Assembly (NCBI RefSeq): GCF_013385425.1 | Contig: NZ_JACAQA010000004.1 | Coordinates: forward strand, 194,679 to 258,678 | Direction of reading: 5' to 3' | Origin: Pseudomonas gingeri | Lineage (GTDB): Bacteria; Pseudomonadota; Gammaproteobacteria; Pseudomonadales; Pseudomonadaceae | DNA: 64,000 nt | Part shown: in pieces, positions 8,579 through 17,696 of the stretch | Position numbering within the stretch: the stretch's first letter is position 1 | Layout: the number at the start of each line of letters is the position of its first letter | The notes under the pieces: model-generated | The model's database searches: none | Seen by the model: only the letters and a program-made list of their open reading frames with translations | Told to the model about the DNA's origin: nothing | Made by a program: the position numbers and the translations under genes

Positions 8579-9550
8579 TCAGCCGAGGAATTGCTCCGCG
8601 TAATGGCAGGCCACCTGACGCGAGTCGAGCTCGCGCAAGGCCGGCTCTTCCGTGCTGCAACGCTCGGTGGCGTACGGGCAGCGCTTGTGGAAGGCGCAGC
8701 CGGACGGCGGATTGAGCGGGTTGGGTAGTTCACCGGCGATCTTGATCTTCGGTTTCAACGGATCCGGATGGATCGCCGGCGTCGCCGAAAGCAGGGCCTG
8801 GGTATAGGGGTGCAGGGGGCGGGCGTAGATGTCTTCCTTCGGCCCCATTTCCACCGGCCGACCGAGGTACATCACCAGCACCTGGTCGGCCACGTGACGG
8901 ACCACCGCCAGGTTGTGGGAGATGAACACGTAGGCGGTGTTGAACTGCTGCTGCAGGTCCATGAACAGGTTCAGTACCTGGGCCTGGATCGAGACGTCCA
9001 GCGCCGAGGTCGGTTCGTCCGCCACCAGCACTTTCGGTTGCAGCATCATTGCCCGCGCCAGGGCGATCCGCTGGCGCTGGCCGCCGGAGAACATATGCGG
9101 GTAGCGATGATAGTGCTCTGGGCGCAAGCCGACCTGCTTCATCATCGCCTGGACTTTTTCCCGACGCTCGGCGGCGGACAGCTGGGTGTTGATCAGCAGC
9201 GGTTCACCCAACTGGTCGCCGATCTTCTGCCGAGGGTTGAGCGACGCGTAGGGGCTCTGGAACACCATCTGCACGTCTTTGCGCAGTTGCTTGCGCTGGG
9301 CCTTGTTGGCGCCGGCGACTTCCTGCCCGGCGATTTTCAATGAGCCGGACGACGGCTCCTCGATCAGCGTCAGGGCCCGGGCCAGGGTGGATTTGCCGCA
9401 ACCCGACTCGCCGACCACGGCGAGGGTCTTGCCGGCTTCCAGCTCGAACGACACGCCATTGAGGGCGCGCACCAGCGCATGGCCCTTGAACAGGCCACGG
9501 GAGACTTCGTAGTGACGGGTGAGGTCGCGGGCGGTAAGAACGACGGCCAT
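8579..9550 (-). CDS. dppF: Dipeptide ABC importer ATPase DppF
   Basis: This is the second ATPase of the dipeptide importer, 323 residues. Walker A GESGCGKST is at 47-55, the signature FSGGQRQRIALARA and Walker B VLVADEPTSALD follow. The C-terminal oligopeptide-transporter region carries the cysteine cluster GCAFHKRCPYATERC. The start at 9550 shares one base with the dppD stop (TAATG), so the two are translationally coupled; a longer frame exists but lacks family similarity. It is the last gene of the cluster. Confidence 0.94.
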   Translation of the reverse strand: MAVVLTARDLTRHYEVSRGLFKGHALVRALNGVSFELEAGKTLAVVGESGCGKSTLARALTLIEEPSSGSLKIAGQEVAGANKAQRKQLRKDVQMVFQSPYASLNPRQKIGDQLGEPLLINTQLSAAERREKVQAMMKQVGLRPEHYHRYPHMFSGGQRQRIALARAMMLQPKVLVADEPTSALDVSIQAQVLNLFMDLQQQFNTAYVFISHNLAVVRHVADQVLVMYLGRPVEMGPKEDIYARPLHPYTQALLSATPAIHPDPLKPKIKIAGELPNPLNPPSGCAFHKRCPYATERCSTEEPALRELDSRQVACHYAEQFLG

Positions 9551-10518
9551 TACGCCACCTCCTGGTTCAGCGGGAAGAAGCAACGGGCAAGGCTCTTGGC
9601 TTTCGGGTCCAGGGTCGGACGCTGCTGCCGGCAGCTTTCCTGCACGTAGGGGCAGCGCGGCGACAGCAGGCAACCCACCGGCCGGTCATAACGCCCGGGC
9701 ACGATGCCCGGCAGGGTCGACAGGCGCTCGGCCCCGAGGCTGTGTTCCGGAATCGCCTTGAGCAGGGCTTCGCTGTACGGATGCGCCGGCACATCGAACA
9801 GCCCCGGCACCATGCCGACTTCCACGGCCTGGCCGGCGTACATCACGCAGACCCGCTGGGCGGTTTCGGCGACGACCGCGAGGTCGTGGGTGATCAGCAC
9901 CAGGCCCATGTTCTGCTCTTGTTGCAGGCTGAGTAGCAGGTCCATGATCTGCGCCTGGATGGTCACGTCCAGGGCGGTGGTCGGTTCGTCGGCGATCAGC
10001 AGCTTGGGTTCGCCGGCAATCGCCATGGCGATCGCGACGCGCTGGCTCATGCCGCCGGACAGTTGGTGCGGGTAGGCGTCCATGCGGCTGGCGGCGCCCG
10101 GGATCTCGACTTTTTCCAGCAGCTCGATGGCACGCTTGCGTGCCGCCTTGCCGGACATCTTCAGGTGCAGGCGCAGCACTTCCTCGATCTGGAAACCTAC
10201 TGTGTAGCTGGGGTTCAGCGCGGTCATGGGGTCCTGGAAAACCATCGCCAGGTCCTTGCCGACCACCTGCCGACGTTGCCGGGCGCTGAGCTTGAGCATG
10301 TCCTTGCCGTCGAAGCGCAGGGCGTCGGCGGTGACAATGCCGGGGTGCTCGATCAGGCCCATCAGCGCCATCATGGTCACGGATTTACCCGAGCCCGACT
10401 CGCCAACGATGGCCAGGACTTCGCCTTTGTCCACTGTTATGTCGAGGCCGTCGACAACCGGCACGGCGGTCTGGTCGCCGAAGCGAACGTTGAGATTCTT
10501 GATTTCTAGCAGTGACAT
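9550..10518 (-). CDS. dppD: Dipeptide ABC importer ATPase DppD
   Basis: This is the first ATPase subunit, 322 residues. Walker A GESGSGKS is at about 39-46, the signature is [14 protein letters not shown], Walker B is [12 protein letters not shown], and the C-terminal [15 protein letters not shown] cysteine cluster is typical of Dpp/Opp ATPases. The chosen ATG at 10518 has GAGGAG just upstream, and the gene begins about 10 nt after the dppC stop. It forms a heterodimer with DppF beneath the DppBC permease. Confidence 0.94.
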   Translation of the reverse strand: MSLLEIKNLNVRFGDQTAVPVVDGLDITVDKGEVLAIVGESGSGKSVTMMALMGLIEHPGIVTADALRFDGKDMLKLSARQRRQVVGKDLAMVFQDPMTALNPSYTVGFQIEEVLRLHLKMSGKAARKRAIELLEKVEIPGAASRMDAYPHQLSGGMSQRVAIAMAIAGEPKLLIADEPTTALDVTIQAQIMDLLLSLQQEQNMGLVLITHDLAVVAETAQRVCVMYAGQAVEVGMVPGLFDVPAHPYSEALLKAIPEHSLGAERLSTLPGIVPGRYDRPVGCLLSPRCPYVQESCRQQRPTLDPKAKSLARCFFPLNQEVA

Positions 10519-10528
10519 GGGAATCTCC

Positions 10529-11440
10529 TCAGGCGGCGTTCTTGAGTTTCGGGTCCAGCGCATCGCGCAGGCCGTCGCCCATCAGGTTGATTGCCAGCAC
10601 GCTGAGCAAAATGGTCAAGCCAGGCAGACTGACCACCCACCAGGCGCGCTCGATGTAGTCGCGGGCCGAGGCCAGCATGGTGCCCCACTCCGGGGTGGGC
10701 GGTTGTACGCCCAGACCGAGGAAGCCCAGGGCGGCGGCATCGAGGATCGCCGAGGAGAAACTCAGGGTGGCCTGGACGATCAGCGGTGCCATGCAGTTGG
10801 GCAGCACGGTGATGAACATCAGGCGCGGCAGGCTGGCACCGGCCAGGCGTGCGGCGGTCACGTAGTCACGGTTCAGTTCGCCCATGACGGCGGCACGGGT
10901 CAGGCGCACGTAGGACGGCAGCGAGACAATGGCGATGGCGATCACGGTGTTGATCAGGCCAGGGCCGAGGATGGCGACGATCGCCACGGCCAGCAGCAGC
11001 GAGGGCAGGGCCAGCATGATGTCCATCAGGCGCATGATGGTCGGGCCGAGGATGCGCGGGAAGAAACCGGCCAGCAGGCCCATGAAGATGCCCGGGATCA
11101 GCGACATCACCACCGAGGACAGGCCGATCAGCAACGACAGGCGCGAACCGTGGATCAGCCGCGAGAGCAGGTCGCGGCCCAGTTCGTCGGTGCCCAGCAG
11201 GTACTGGACCTGGCCGCTGGCAAGCCATGACGGCGGGGTCAGCAGGGCGTCGCGGAACTGCTCGCTCGGGTCGTGCGGGGCGACCCAGGGGGCGAAGATC
11301 GCGCAGAACACCACCAGCGACATGAACAGCAGGCCGGCGACAGCGCCCTTGTTCTTGGCGAAGTGTTGCCAGAATTCCTTGTACGGAGAGGGGTACAGCA
11401 GGCTTTGATCGACGGCGGTCGAAGCAATAGTAGTACTCAT
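10529..11440 (-). CDS. dppC: Dipeptide ABC importer permease DppC
   Basis: This 303-residue inner-membrane permease has the OppC/DppC N-terminal domain ([37 protein letters not shown]) followed by BPD_transp_1 helices. The EAA loop is [25 protein letters not shown]. The start at 11440 was chosen by family N terminus and because it lies 11 nt after the dppB stop. The ribosome site is weak (GAGATCAAG), consistent with coupling to dppB. Confidence 0.93.
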   Translation of the reverse strand: MSTTIASTAVDQSLLYPSPYKEFWQHFAKNKGAVAGLLFMSLVVFCAIFAPWVAPHDPSEQFRDALLTPPSWLASGQVQYLLGTDELGRDLLSRLIHGSRLSLLIGLSSVVMSLIPGIFMGLLAGFFPRILGPTIMRLMDIMLALPSLLLAVAIVAILGPGLINTVIAIAIVSLPSYVRLTRAAVMGELNRDYVTAARLAGASLPRLMFITVLPNCMAPLIVQATLSFSSAILDAAALGFLGLGVQPPTPEWGTMLASARDYIERAWWVVSLPGLTILLSVLAINLMGDGLRDALDPKLKNAA

Positions 11441-11450
11441 GATCTTGATC

Positions 11451-12461
11451 TCAGCGCTGGTGGCGGATGCGTGGATTGACAAGGCCGTAGAGGATGTCCA
11501 CGACGAAATTGACCACAATCACCAGGCAGGCGATTAACAGGATGCCGTTTTGCACGACGGGGTAGTCCCGGGCACCGATGGCTTCGATCAGCCATTTGCC
11601 GATACCGGGCCAGGAGAAGATGGTTTCGGTCAGCACGGCGCCGGCCAGCAGGGTGCCGACTTGCAGGCCGACCACGGTCAGCACCGGAATCAGTGCGTTG
11701 CGCAGGCCATGGACGAACACCACGCGGGCCGGCGACAGGCCCTTGGCCCGGGCGGTACGGATGTAGTCTTCGCGCAATACTTCGAGCATCGAGGAGCGGG
11801 TCATCCGGGCGATCACCGCCAGCGGGATGGTGCCCAGCACGATGGCCGGCAGGATCAGATGGTGCAGCGCATCCCAGAACGCGTCGGGCTGGTCGCTGAG
11901 CAAGGTGTCGATCAGCATGAAGCCGGTTCTCGGCTCGATGTCGTAGAGCAGGTCGATGCGTCCGGACACCGGGGTCCAGCCCAGGCTCACGGAGAAGAAC
12001 ATGATGAGGATCAGGCCCCACCAGAAGATCGGCATCGAATAGCCGGCCAGGGAGATCCCCATCACCCCATGGTCGAACAGGGACCCTCGCTTGAGGGCCG
12101 CAATCACCCCGGCGAGCAGTCCGAGGACCCCGGCGAACAGCAGGGCGGCCATGGACAGTTCCAGGGTGGCGGGGAACAGCGTGGTGAACTCGGTCCACAC
12201 GCTGGTGCGGGTACGCAGGGACTCGCCGAGGTCGCCATGGGCGAGCTTGCCGACGTAGTCGATGTACTGGGCATAAAGCGGCTTGTTAAGACCGAGGCGT
12301 TCCATCGCCTGGGCGTGCATTTCCGGGTCGACCCGGCGCTCGCCCATCATGACTTCCACGGGATCGCCCGGGATCATGCGAATCAACGCGAAAGTCAGCA
12401 ACGTGATGCCGAAGAACGTGGGGATCAGCAACCCCAGTCGGCGGGCAATAAAACTAAACAT
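11451..12461 (-). CDS. dppB: Dipeptide ABC importer permease DppB
   Basis: This 336-residue permease begins MFSFIARRLGLLIPTFFGITLLTFALIRMIPGDP, the classic DppB/OppB start with its first transmembrane helix and PGDP motif. The EAA loop is RTARAKGLSPARVVFVHGLRNALIPVLT. It pairs with DppC. It follows the binding-protein gene at 12538 by about 76 nt, so expression with that gene is likely. Confidence 0.94.
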   Translation of the reverse strand: MFSFIARRLGLLIPTFFGITLLTFALIRMIPGDPVEVMMGERRVDPEMHAQAMERLGLNKPLYAQYIDYVGKLAHGDLGESLRTRTSVWTEFTTLFPATLELSMAALLFAGVLGLLAGVIAALKRGSLFDHGVMGISLAGYSMPIFWWGLILIMFFSVSLGWTPVSGRIDLLYDIEPRTGFMLIDTLLSDQPDAFWDALHHLILPAIVLGTIPLAVIARMTRSSMLEVLREDYIRTARAKGLSPARVVFVHGLRNALIPVLTVVGLQVGTLLAGAVLTETIFSWPGIGKWLIEAIGARDYPVVQNGILLIACLVIVVNFVVDILYGLVNPRIRHQR

Positions 12462-12537
12462 CGTGTGGTGTACCTCATCAGCCGGTTAGGCGTGCTCATC
12501 AGTACCCGGGGTCGGGTACCGACGAGCGTTTGTTGTT

Positions 12538-14133
12538 CTACTTCACCTGGGTGGTGGCGAAGTTATTCGTGGATAGCGGGCTCATGTGGTAGCCCTCTAC
12601 GTTCTTGCGCATAGCGGTAAACATCTTCGGATGGGCATCGTTCACCCACAGGACCTGGTTGTGCAGGATCTCCAGGGCCTGTTCATAGAGTGCGGCACGT
12701 TGGGCGGGTTCAGTCTTGGCGCGAGCCTGGTCGATCAGCGCCTGGAACTGAGGATTGCACCAGCGGCTGTAGTTTTCGCCGTTTTTCGCCGCTTCGCAAC
12801 TCAATAGCGGGCTGAGGAAATTATCCGGGTCGCCGTTGTCCCCGCTCCAGCCGGCGGAGACCATGTCGTGCTCGCCTTTTTTCGCCCGCTTGAGCATCTC
12901 GGCCCACTCCATGACGCGGATATCGAGCTTGATCCCGACCTTGGCCAGGTCGGCCTGCATCAGTTGCGCGCCGAGTTGCGGGTTCGGGTTGGTCGGGCCG
13001 CCGCCGTTGCGAGTATAGAGGGTAAAGACCGTGCCTTCGGGGACGCCGGCTTCCTTGAGCAGGGCGCGAGCCTTGTCCAGGTCCTGGGCCGGGTTCTTCA
13101 GCTTGTTGTTGTAGCCCAGCAGGGTCGAGGGGTAGGGATTCACTGCGGGGATGGCATTGCCCTTGCCGTACAGGGTGTCGACGTAGTTCTGCTTGTCCAG
13201 GGCCAGCTCGATGGCCTGGCGCACCCGCACATCGCTCAGGTACTTGTGTTCGGTGTTGATCGATACGTAGCCGGTGGCCATGGCCGCCATCTCATCGATC
13301 TTCAGGTTCGGATCAGCCTTGATGTTCGGCACGTCATCGGGTTTGGGGTACAGGGCGACCTGGCACTCGTTGGCCTTGAGCTTCTGCAGGCGGGTGTTGT
13401 TGTCGACGGTGATGGCCAGGATCAGGCTGTCCGCCGGCGGCTTGCCACGGAAATACTCCGGGTTGGCCTTGAAGCGGACCTGGGCGTCCTTGGCATAGCG
13501 CTGGAAGATGAACGGGCCGGTGCCGATCGGCTTGCTGTTGAGTTCGTCGAGCTTGCCGGCCTTGAGCAACTGGTCGGCGTATTCGGCGGAGTGGATCGAG
13601 GTGAAGGCCATGCCCAGGTCGGACAGGAACGGTGCCTCTGGACGATTGAGGGTGAAGCGCACGGTCAGGTCGTCGACTTTCTCGACGCTTTTGAGCAGGT
13701 TCTGGAAGTCCATGCTCTCGAAATACGGAAAACCGACGGTGGACGCCTTGTGCCATGGGTTATTGGGGTCCAGTTGACGCTGGAAGCTCCAGACCACGTC
13801 GTCGGCGTTCAGCTCGCGGGTCGGCTTGAAGTAGTCGGTGGTGTGGAACTTGACGCCTTTTCTCAGGTGAAAGGTGTATTGCAGGCCATCGGGGCTGATC
13901 TCCCAGCTTTCGGCCAAGGCCGGCTGGATCTCGGTGGTGCCGGGTTTGAAGTCCACCAGACGGTTGAACATCGTTTCAGCGGCGGCGTCGGCGGTGACGG
14001 CGGTGGTGTAGAGCACCGGGTCAAAACCTTCCGGGCTGGCTTCGGTACAGACCACCAAGGGTTTGGCGGAAACACCGATAGCCACGCTGAACACGGTGGC
14101 CGCGATGGCGGCGCGCAGGGGAAGCATCTTCAT
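12538..14133 (-). CDS. dppA4: Dipeptide-binding protein, DppA paralogue adjacent to dppB
   Basis: This periplasmic peptide-binding protein (SBP_bac_5 family) has 531 residues. The signal peptide is at about 1-23 (ending GVSAKP). The mature protein opens LVVCTEASPEGFDPVLYTTAVTADAAAETMFNRLVDF, and the WSGDNGDPDNFLSPLLSC segment is typical of DppA. An AAGGAGG site lies 6 nt before the ATG. It is the most divergent of the four binding proteins here, for example VLYTTAVTAD where the others have a TGTDFD-like motif. Its place directly before dppBCDF matches P. aeruginosa dppA4, which is the basis of the symbol. Confidence 0.88.
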   Translation of the reverse strand: MKMLPLRAAIAATVFSVAIGVSAKPLVVCTEASPEGFDPVLYTTAVTADAAAETMFNRLVDFKPGTTEIQPALAESWEISPDGLQYTFHLRKGVKFHTTDYFKPTRELNADDVVWSFQRQLDPNNPWHKASTVGFPYFESMDFQNLLKSVEKVDDLTVRFTLNRPEAPFLSDLGMAFTSIHSAEYADQLLKAGKLDELNSKPIGTGPFIFQRYAKDAQVRFKANPEYFRGKPPADSLILAITVDNNTRLQKLKANECQVALYPKPDDVPNIKADPNLKIDEMAAMATGYVSINTEHKYLSDVRVRQAIELALDKQNYVDTLYGKGNAIPAVNPYPSTLLGYNNKLKNPAQDLDKARALLKEAGVPEGTVFTLYTRNGGGPTNPNPQLGAQLMQADLAKVGIKLDIRVMEWAEMLKRAKKGEHDMVSAGWSGDNGDPDNFLSPLLSCEAAKNGENYSRWCNPQFQALIDQARAKTEPAQRAALYEQALEILHNQVLWVNDAHPKMFTAMRKNVEGYHMSPLSTNNFATTQVK

Positions 14134-14169
14134 GTAAACCCTCCTTGATCGATTGAGCCAGATTAGACG

Positions 14170-14198
14170 CTGGGGCCGATTCGTCGAATCGGCCCCAG
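14170..14198. other. Strong intercistronic hairpin between opdP and dppA4
   Basis: Perfect 13-bp arms (CTGGGGCCGATTC / GAATCGGCCCCAG) with a 3-nt loop lie 16 nt past the porin stop. There is no T tract, so it is better read as an mRNA-stabilising or partially terminating structure than as a canonical terminator. Confidence 0.6.
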
Positions 14199-14214
14199 GG
14201 CCGTTCAGGTGTGG

Positions 14215-15630
14215 TTAGAGAATGTTGAATGGAATGGTGGTGACCAGGCGGAACTCGGTGATGCTGCCGTCGCCCTGGTTGGCCGTGGCTCGGTGCTCCG
14301 TATAGTTGGCCCGGATCGAGGCCGCCTTGAGCGGGCCGCTCTGGATGACATAGGACGCGCCGATGCCTTGCTCGTAGTGCTTCTCGTCATGCATGTTCTT
14401 CACATCGTAAGCGGTGCCGGTGTAGTGAGTCCCGTCGATGCCCCAGCCGTGGGCCTGGTAGACATTGAACTTCAATCCCGGAACGCCGTACTCGGCCATG
14501 TTCAGGCCATAGGCGATCTGGAAGGATTTTTCGTTCGGGCCGTTGAAGTCCGACAGCAGGGAGTTGGCCAGGTAGATACCGTTGGTTTCGTGCAGGTAGT
14601 CGAAGTACTCGTTACCGTCGATTTCCTGGTAGGAGAAGGTCAGGCTATGGGCCTGGTGGGTCAGGCCGAACGACAACGAGTAGGCGTCGTTGTTGATCTC
14701 ACCCATCTTCTTTTTGCCGGTGTCGAGGGTCTTGTAGTAGTTCAGGCCCGTGGTCAGGCCCAGCACCGAGCTGTCGCCCAGTTCATGGGTGGCGCCGAAA
14801 TAGTACTGGTTCCAGAAGTCTTCGACGTTGGACACGTAGAGGCTGGTTTTCAGGCTCTTGAACGGCTGATAGTTGAGACCCGCCATGTTGACGTGATCGG
14901 TCTCGACATCGATGTTGGTGTACTCGGAGCGGAATTTCGACAGGCTCTCTTCGGTCCTTGGCGACACCCGGTCAAAGGTGGCGGCGTCGAACGACAGGTT
15001 GTTGAACTCTTCGCTATGGAGGCTCACGCCTTCGAAGCTCGAGGGCAGTACGCGGTTGGGCATCACATCGACGATCGGCGTGCTGTAGCTCTGCCGGCCG
15101 GCGGTCACGGTGGTGTTCGACACGCGGAACTTGACGTTGGCCAGGCCGAGCTTGCTCCACTGGCCCTGCGCATCGCCGCCGTCCTTGGTCAGGGTGCGGT
15201 TGTTGCCCAGGCCGCCGACACCTGGAATCGGTGCGCCGCCATTGGCCGAAGCCAGGCGTTCGGTATCGCGTTCCAGGGCGACGACGTTATACACCGCCAC
15301 TTCAGTGCTGACCCCAACGGTCCCCTCGCTGAAGCCGGAGTTGTACTTGACGATGGTGCCTTGCAGCCAGTTGATACGACGGTCGGTAGGGATCAATACG
15401 CCATGGTCGTTGTAGTGGAACTTGCCACCCCGTTGGAGCTGCTCGTTGGCATACCAGTTACGGGTGAGACCGCTCACGCTTTGCTCTTCGAAAAAGCCTT
15501 TGGTCTGTTCCTGGGCATTGGTCGAACTCAGGCTCGTCGGTACAAAATCCTGACTCTGGGTTTCAGCGTGGGCCATCACGGTGGCGCTGCTGATCGCTAA
15601 AGCCAACAACGCTTTTTGAGAGAGTTTCAA
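14215..15630 (-). CDS. opdP: OprD-family outer-membrane porin, probable dipeptide channel OpdP
   Basis: This 471-residue porin would let peptides cross the outer membrane to the DppA proteins. A signal peptide (MKLSQKALLALAISSATVMAHA) is followed by the OprD signature: GFFEEQSVSGLTRNWYAN, then RQSYSTPIVDVMPNRVLPSSFEGVSL, and alternating beta-strand sequence to a terminal aromatic-containing strand (FRLVTTIPFNIL). It is embedded between binding-protein genes exactly as opdP (PA4501) is in P. aeruginosa, where it serves dipeptides such as glycine-glutamate. The assignment to OpdP rests on this context. A TAAGGAGC site lies just upstream of the ATG. Confidence 0.88.
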   Translation of the reverse strand: MKLSQKALLALAISSATVMAHAETQSQDFVPTSLSSTNAQEQTKGFFEEQSVSGLTRNWYANEQLQRGGKFHYNDHGVLIPTDRRINWLQGTIVKYNSGFSEGTVGVSTEVAVYNVVALERDTERLASANGGAPIPGVGGLGNNRTLTKDGGDAQGQWSKLGLANVKFRVSNTTVTAGRQSYSTPIVDVMPNRVLPSSFEGVSLHSEEFNNLSFDAATFDRVSPRTEESLSKFRSEYTNIDVETDHVNMAGLNYQPFKSLKTSLYVSNVEDFWNQYYFGATHELGDSSVLGLTTGLNYYKTLDTGKKKMGEINNDAYSLSFGLTHQAHSLTFSYQEIDGNEYFDYLHETNGIYLANSLLSDFNGPNEKSFQIAYGLNMAEYGVPGLKFNVYQAHGWGIDGTHYTGTAYDVKNMHDEKHYEQGIGASYVIQSGPLKAASIRANYTEHRATANQGDGSITEFRLVTTIPFNIL

Positions 15631-15764
15631 GGTTAAAGCTCCTTATTTTCTTTTTTTAATACCGGCCTTCTAGGCTGGTCCGGCTTTTTTGGTGGACACA
15701 TTATTTGCTTGCGCAATCGTTTGCTTGGCAGAGTTTTGCCGAATTTCGGCTGCAAGTTTGCGTA

Positions 15765-15782
15765 GGGGCGAAATTCGCCCCC
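15765..15782. repeat. Small GGGGCGAA/TTCGCCCC hairpin
   Basis: A short palindrome between dppA3 and opdP resembles the tgtaggggcgaa-type intergenic repeats of pseudomonads. It has no T tract. The rest of 15631-15800 shows no gene. Confidence 0.4.
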
Positions 15783-15800
15783 ACAGCGCGGGTCACGGTT

Positions 15801-17399
15801 TTATTGTTCGATACTGACGCCCGAGAATGTGTTCCGGCCAAAGGGACTGACCTTGAAACCTTCGACTCTGGTGCTCAGCGGCTGGCTGACCGTCGAATGG
15901 GCGATGGGTGTAATCGGCACCTGTTGCTTGAACAACTGCTGGGCCTGTTGGTAGAGCGCCACGCGTTGATCGTGGTCGGTGATGAGCTTGGCCTGTTTGA
16001 TCAGCTTGTCGTATTGCGGGTTGCACCACATTGAATAGTTGTTGCCGCCAATCGCGTCGCAACCGTAGAGGGTGCCGAGCCAGTTGTCCGGGTCGCCATT
16101 GTCACCGGTCCAGCCGATCAGGCTGATGTCGTGTTCGCCATTCTTGGTCCGTTTGATGTACTCGCCCCATTCATAGCTGACGATCTTCACCTTCAGGCCG
16201 ATCTTCGCCCAGTCGGCCTGGAGCATTTCAGCCATCAGCTTGGCGTTGGGGTTGTACGGGCGTTGCACCGGCATGGCCCAGAGGGTGATCTCGGTGCCTT
16301 CCTTGACGCCGGCGGCCTTGAGCAACTGGCGGGCTTTTTCCGGATTGTATGGCGCGTCCTTGATGCTCTCGTCGTAGGACCACTGGCTCGGCGGCATGGC
16401 GTTGACCGCCAGTTGCCCGGCGCCCTGGTAGACGGCATTGAGAATGCTCGGTTTGTTCACCGCCATGTCCAGCGCCTGGCGGACCTGGAGCTGGTCGAAG
16501 GGTTTGTGCTGCACGTTGTAGGCGATATAGCCGAGGTTGAAACCGGGCTTCTGGATGACCTGCAGCTTGGGATCTTTCTTCAGCCCGTCAACATCGGCGG
16601 GGCGCGGGTGCAGGGTGATCTGGCATTCACCGCGCTTGAGTTTCTGCACCCGCACCGAAGCATCGGTGTTGATGGCGAAAATCAGCTGGTCGAGCTGGAC
16701 CTTGTCCGGGTCCCAATACTGTTTGTTGGCCACGTAGCGGATCTGCGCGTCTTTCTGATAACGCTGGAACACGTACGGTCCGGTACCGATGGGCTTCTGG
16801 TTGATCTCGCTGGGTCTGCCGGCGGCGAGCAACTGGTCGGCGTATTCGGCGGAGAGAATCGCGGCGAAGCTCATGGCGATATTCTGGATGAACGCGGCGT
16901 CGACCGAATTGAGGGTCATGACCACGGTCAGCGGCCCGGTCTTTTCGACCTTGGCAATGTTCTTGTTCAGGCTCATCCCGTTGAAGTACGGAAACTCGGT
17001 GGGGTAGGCCTTGCGAAACGGCTGCGCGGGATCGAGCATGCGGTTGAAGGTGAACACCACGTCGTCGGCGTTGAAGTCGCGGGACGGTGTGAAATAGGCG
17101 GTGGTGTGGAACTTCACGCCACGGCGCAGGTGGAAGGTATACACCAGGCCATCCGCTGAAATATCCCAACTTTCGGCCAGCGCCGGTGCGACGGAGGTCT
17201 CACCTTTGACGAACTCCACCAGCCGGTTGTACAGCGGCTCGGCGGCATCGTTGTCGGTGGCGGTGGTGTACTGCGCGGTGTCAAACCCGGCCGGGCTGCC
17301 CTCGGAGCAGAACACCAGGCTGCCGGCAGCCTGGGCAAAAGGGGCACCCGCCCACAGGGCGGCTCCCACCAAAGCGGATAAAGTGAAGGTCTGGCGCAT
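15801..17399 (-). CDS. dppA3: Dipeptide-binding protein, DppA paralogue 3
   Basis: This periplasmic SBP_bac_5 protein has 532 residues. The signal peptide runs to about residue 25 (LVGAALWAGAPFAQAA). The mature N terminus is GSLVFCSEGSPAGFDTAQYTTATDNDAAEPLYNRLVEF, and the conserved GWTGDNGDPDNWLGTLYGC segment is present. The ATG at 17399 starts the signal peptide; the upstream in-frame ATG would add 19 residues of non-signal sequence. Its position just before the porin corresponds to dppA3 of P. aeruginosa. Paralogues in such clusters differ in the di- or tripeptides they bind; the ligand here is not known. Confidence 0.86.
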   Translation of the reverse strand: MRQTFTLSALVGAALWAGAPFAQAAGSLVFCSEGSPAGFDTAQYTTATDNDAAEPLYNRLVEFVKGETSVAPALAESWDISADGLVYTFHLRRGVKFHTTAYFTPSRDFNADDVVFTFNRMLDPAQPFRKAYPTEFPYFNGMSLNKNIAKVEKTGPLTVVMTLNSVDAAFIQNIAMSFAAILSAEYADQLLAAGRPSEINQKPIGTGPYVFQRYQKDAQIRYVANKQYWDPDKVQLDQLIFAINTDASVRVQKLKRGECQITLHPRPADVDGLKKDPKLQVIQKPGFNLGYIAYNVQHKPFDQLQVRQALDMAVNKPSILNAVYQGAGQLAVNAMPPSQWSYDESIKDAPYNPEKARQLLKAAGVKEGTEITLWAMPVQRPYNPNAKLMAEMLQADWAKIGLKVKIVSYEWGEYIKRTKNGEHDISLIGWTGDNGDPDNWLGTLYGCDAIGGNNYSMWCNPQYDKLIKQAKLITDHDQRVALYQQAQQLFKQQVPITPIAHSTVSQPLSTRVEGFKVSPFGRNTFSGVSIEQ

Positions 17400-17658
17400 G
17401 ACGGTCCCAATCCTTTTGTTATTGTCATCGGCGAACGATGGCCGTGTTGGGAACACGGGAACTCTCGCCGATCAAGTCAGTGAATGCAGCAATGCCGCTC
17501 GTGAACGCATGTCAGCGAAGTCTTGACGTTACGAGGCCAAGTCGATGCGGTAAATGCGTAGAGCCTTAGAGAGCTGTAGGAAAACTCTGTGCAGCGGTCA
17601 TCCGTTTGCGTGTTTCCGCCGACGGATTCCGGACAATTCCTGCAATTCTGGCGGGGAG

Positions 17659-17690
17659 GCGAAGACAGCGTCCTAGGACGTTGTCTTCGC
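17659..17690. other. Long hairpin downstream of dppA2
   Basis: Arms GCGAAGACA / TGTCTTCGC enclose a second perfect stem CGTCC / GGACG, with a single G/T mismatch between the two stems. It lies 7 nt beyond the dppA2 stop. No T tract follows on the minus strand, so it may be a processing or stability element. The remaining gap 17400-17658 shows no gene. Confidence 0.6.
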
Positions 17691-17696
17691 GCAACC

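Noticed and set aside
15660..15690. A GC-rich stem with T6 on the plus strand upstream of opdP
   Set aside because: All genes here run on the minus strand, where no T tract follows, and no plus-strand transcript is expected.
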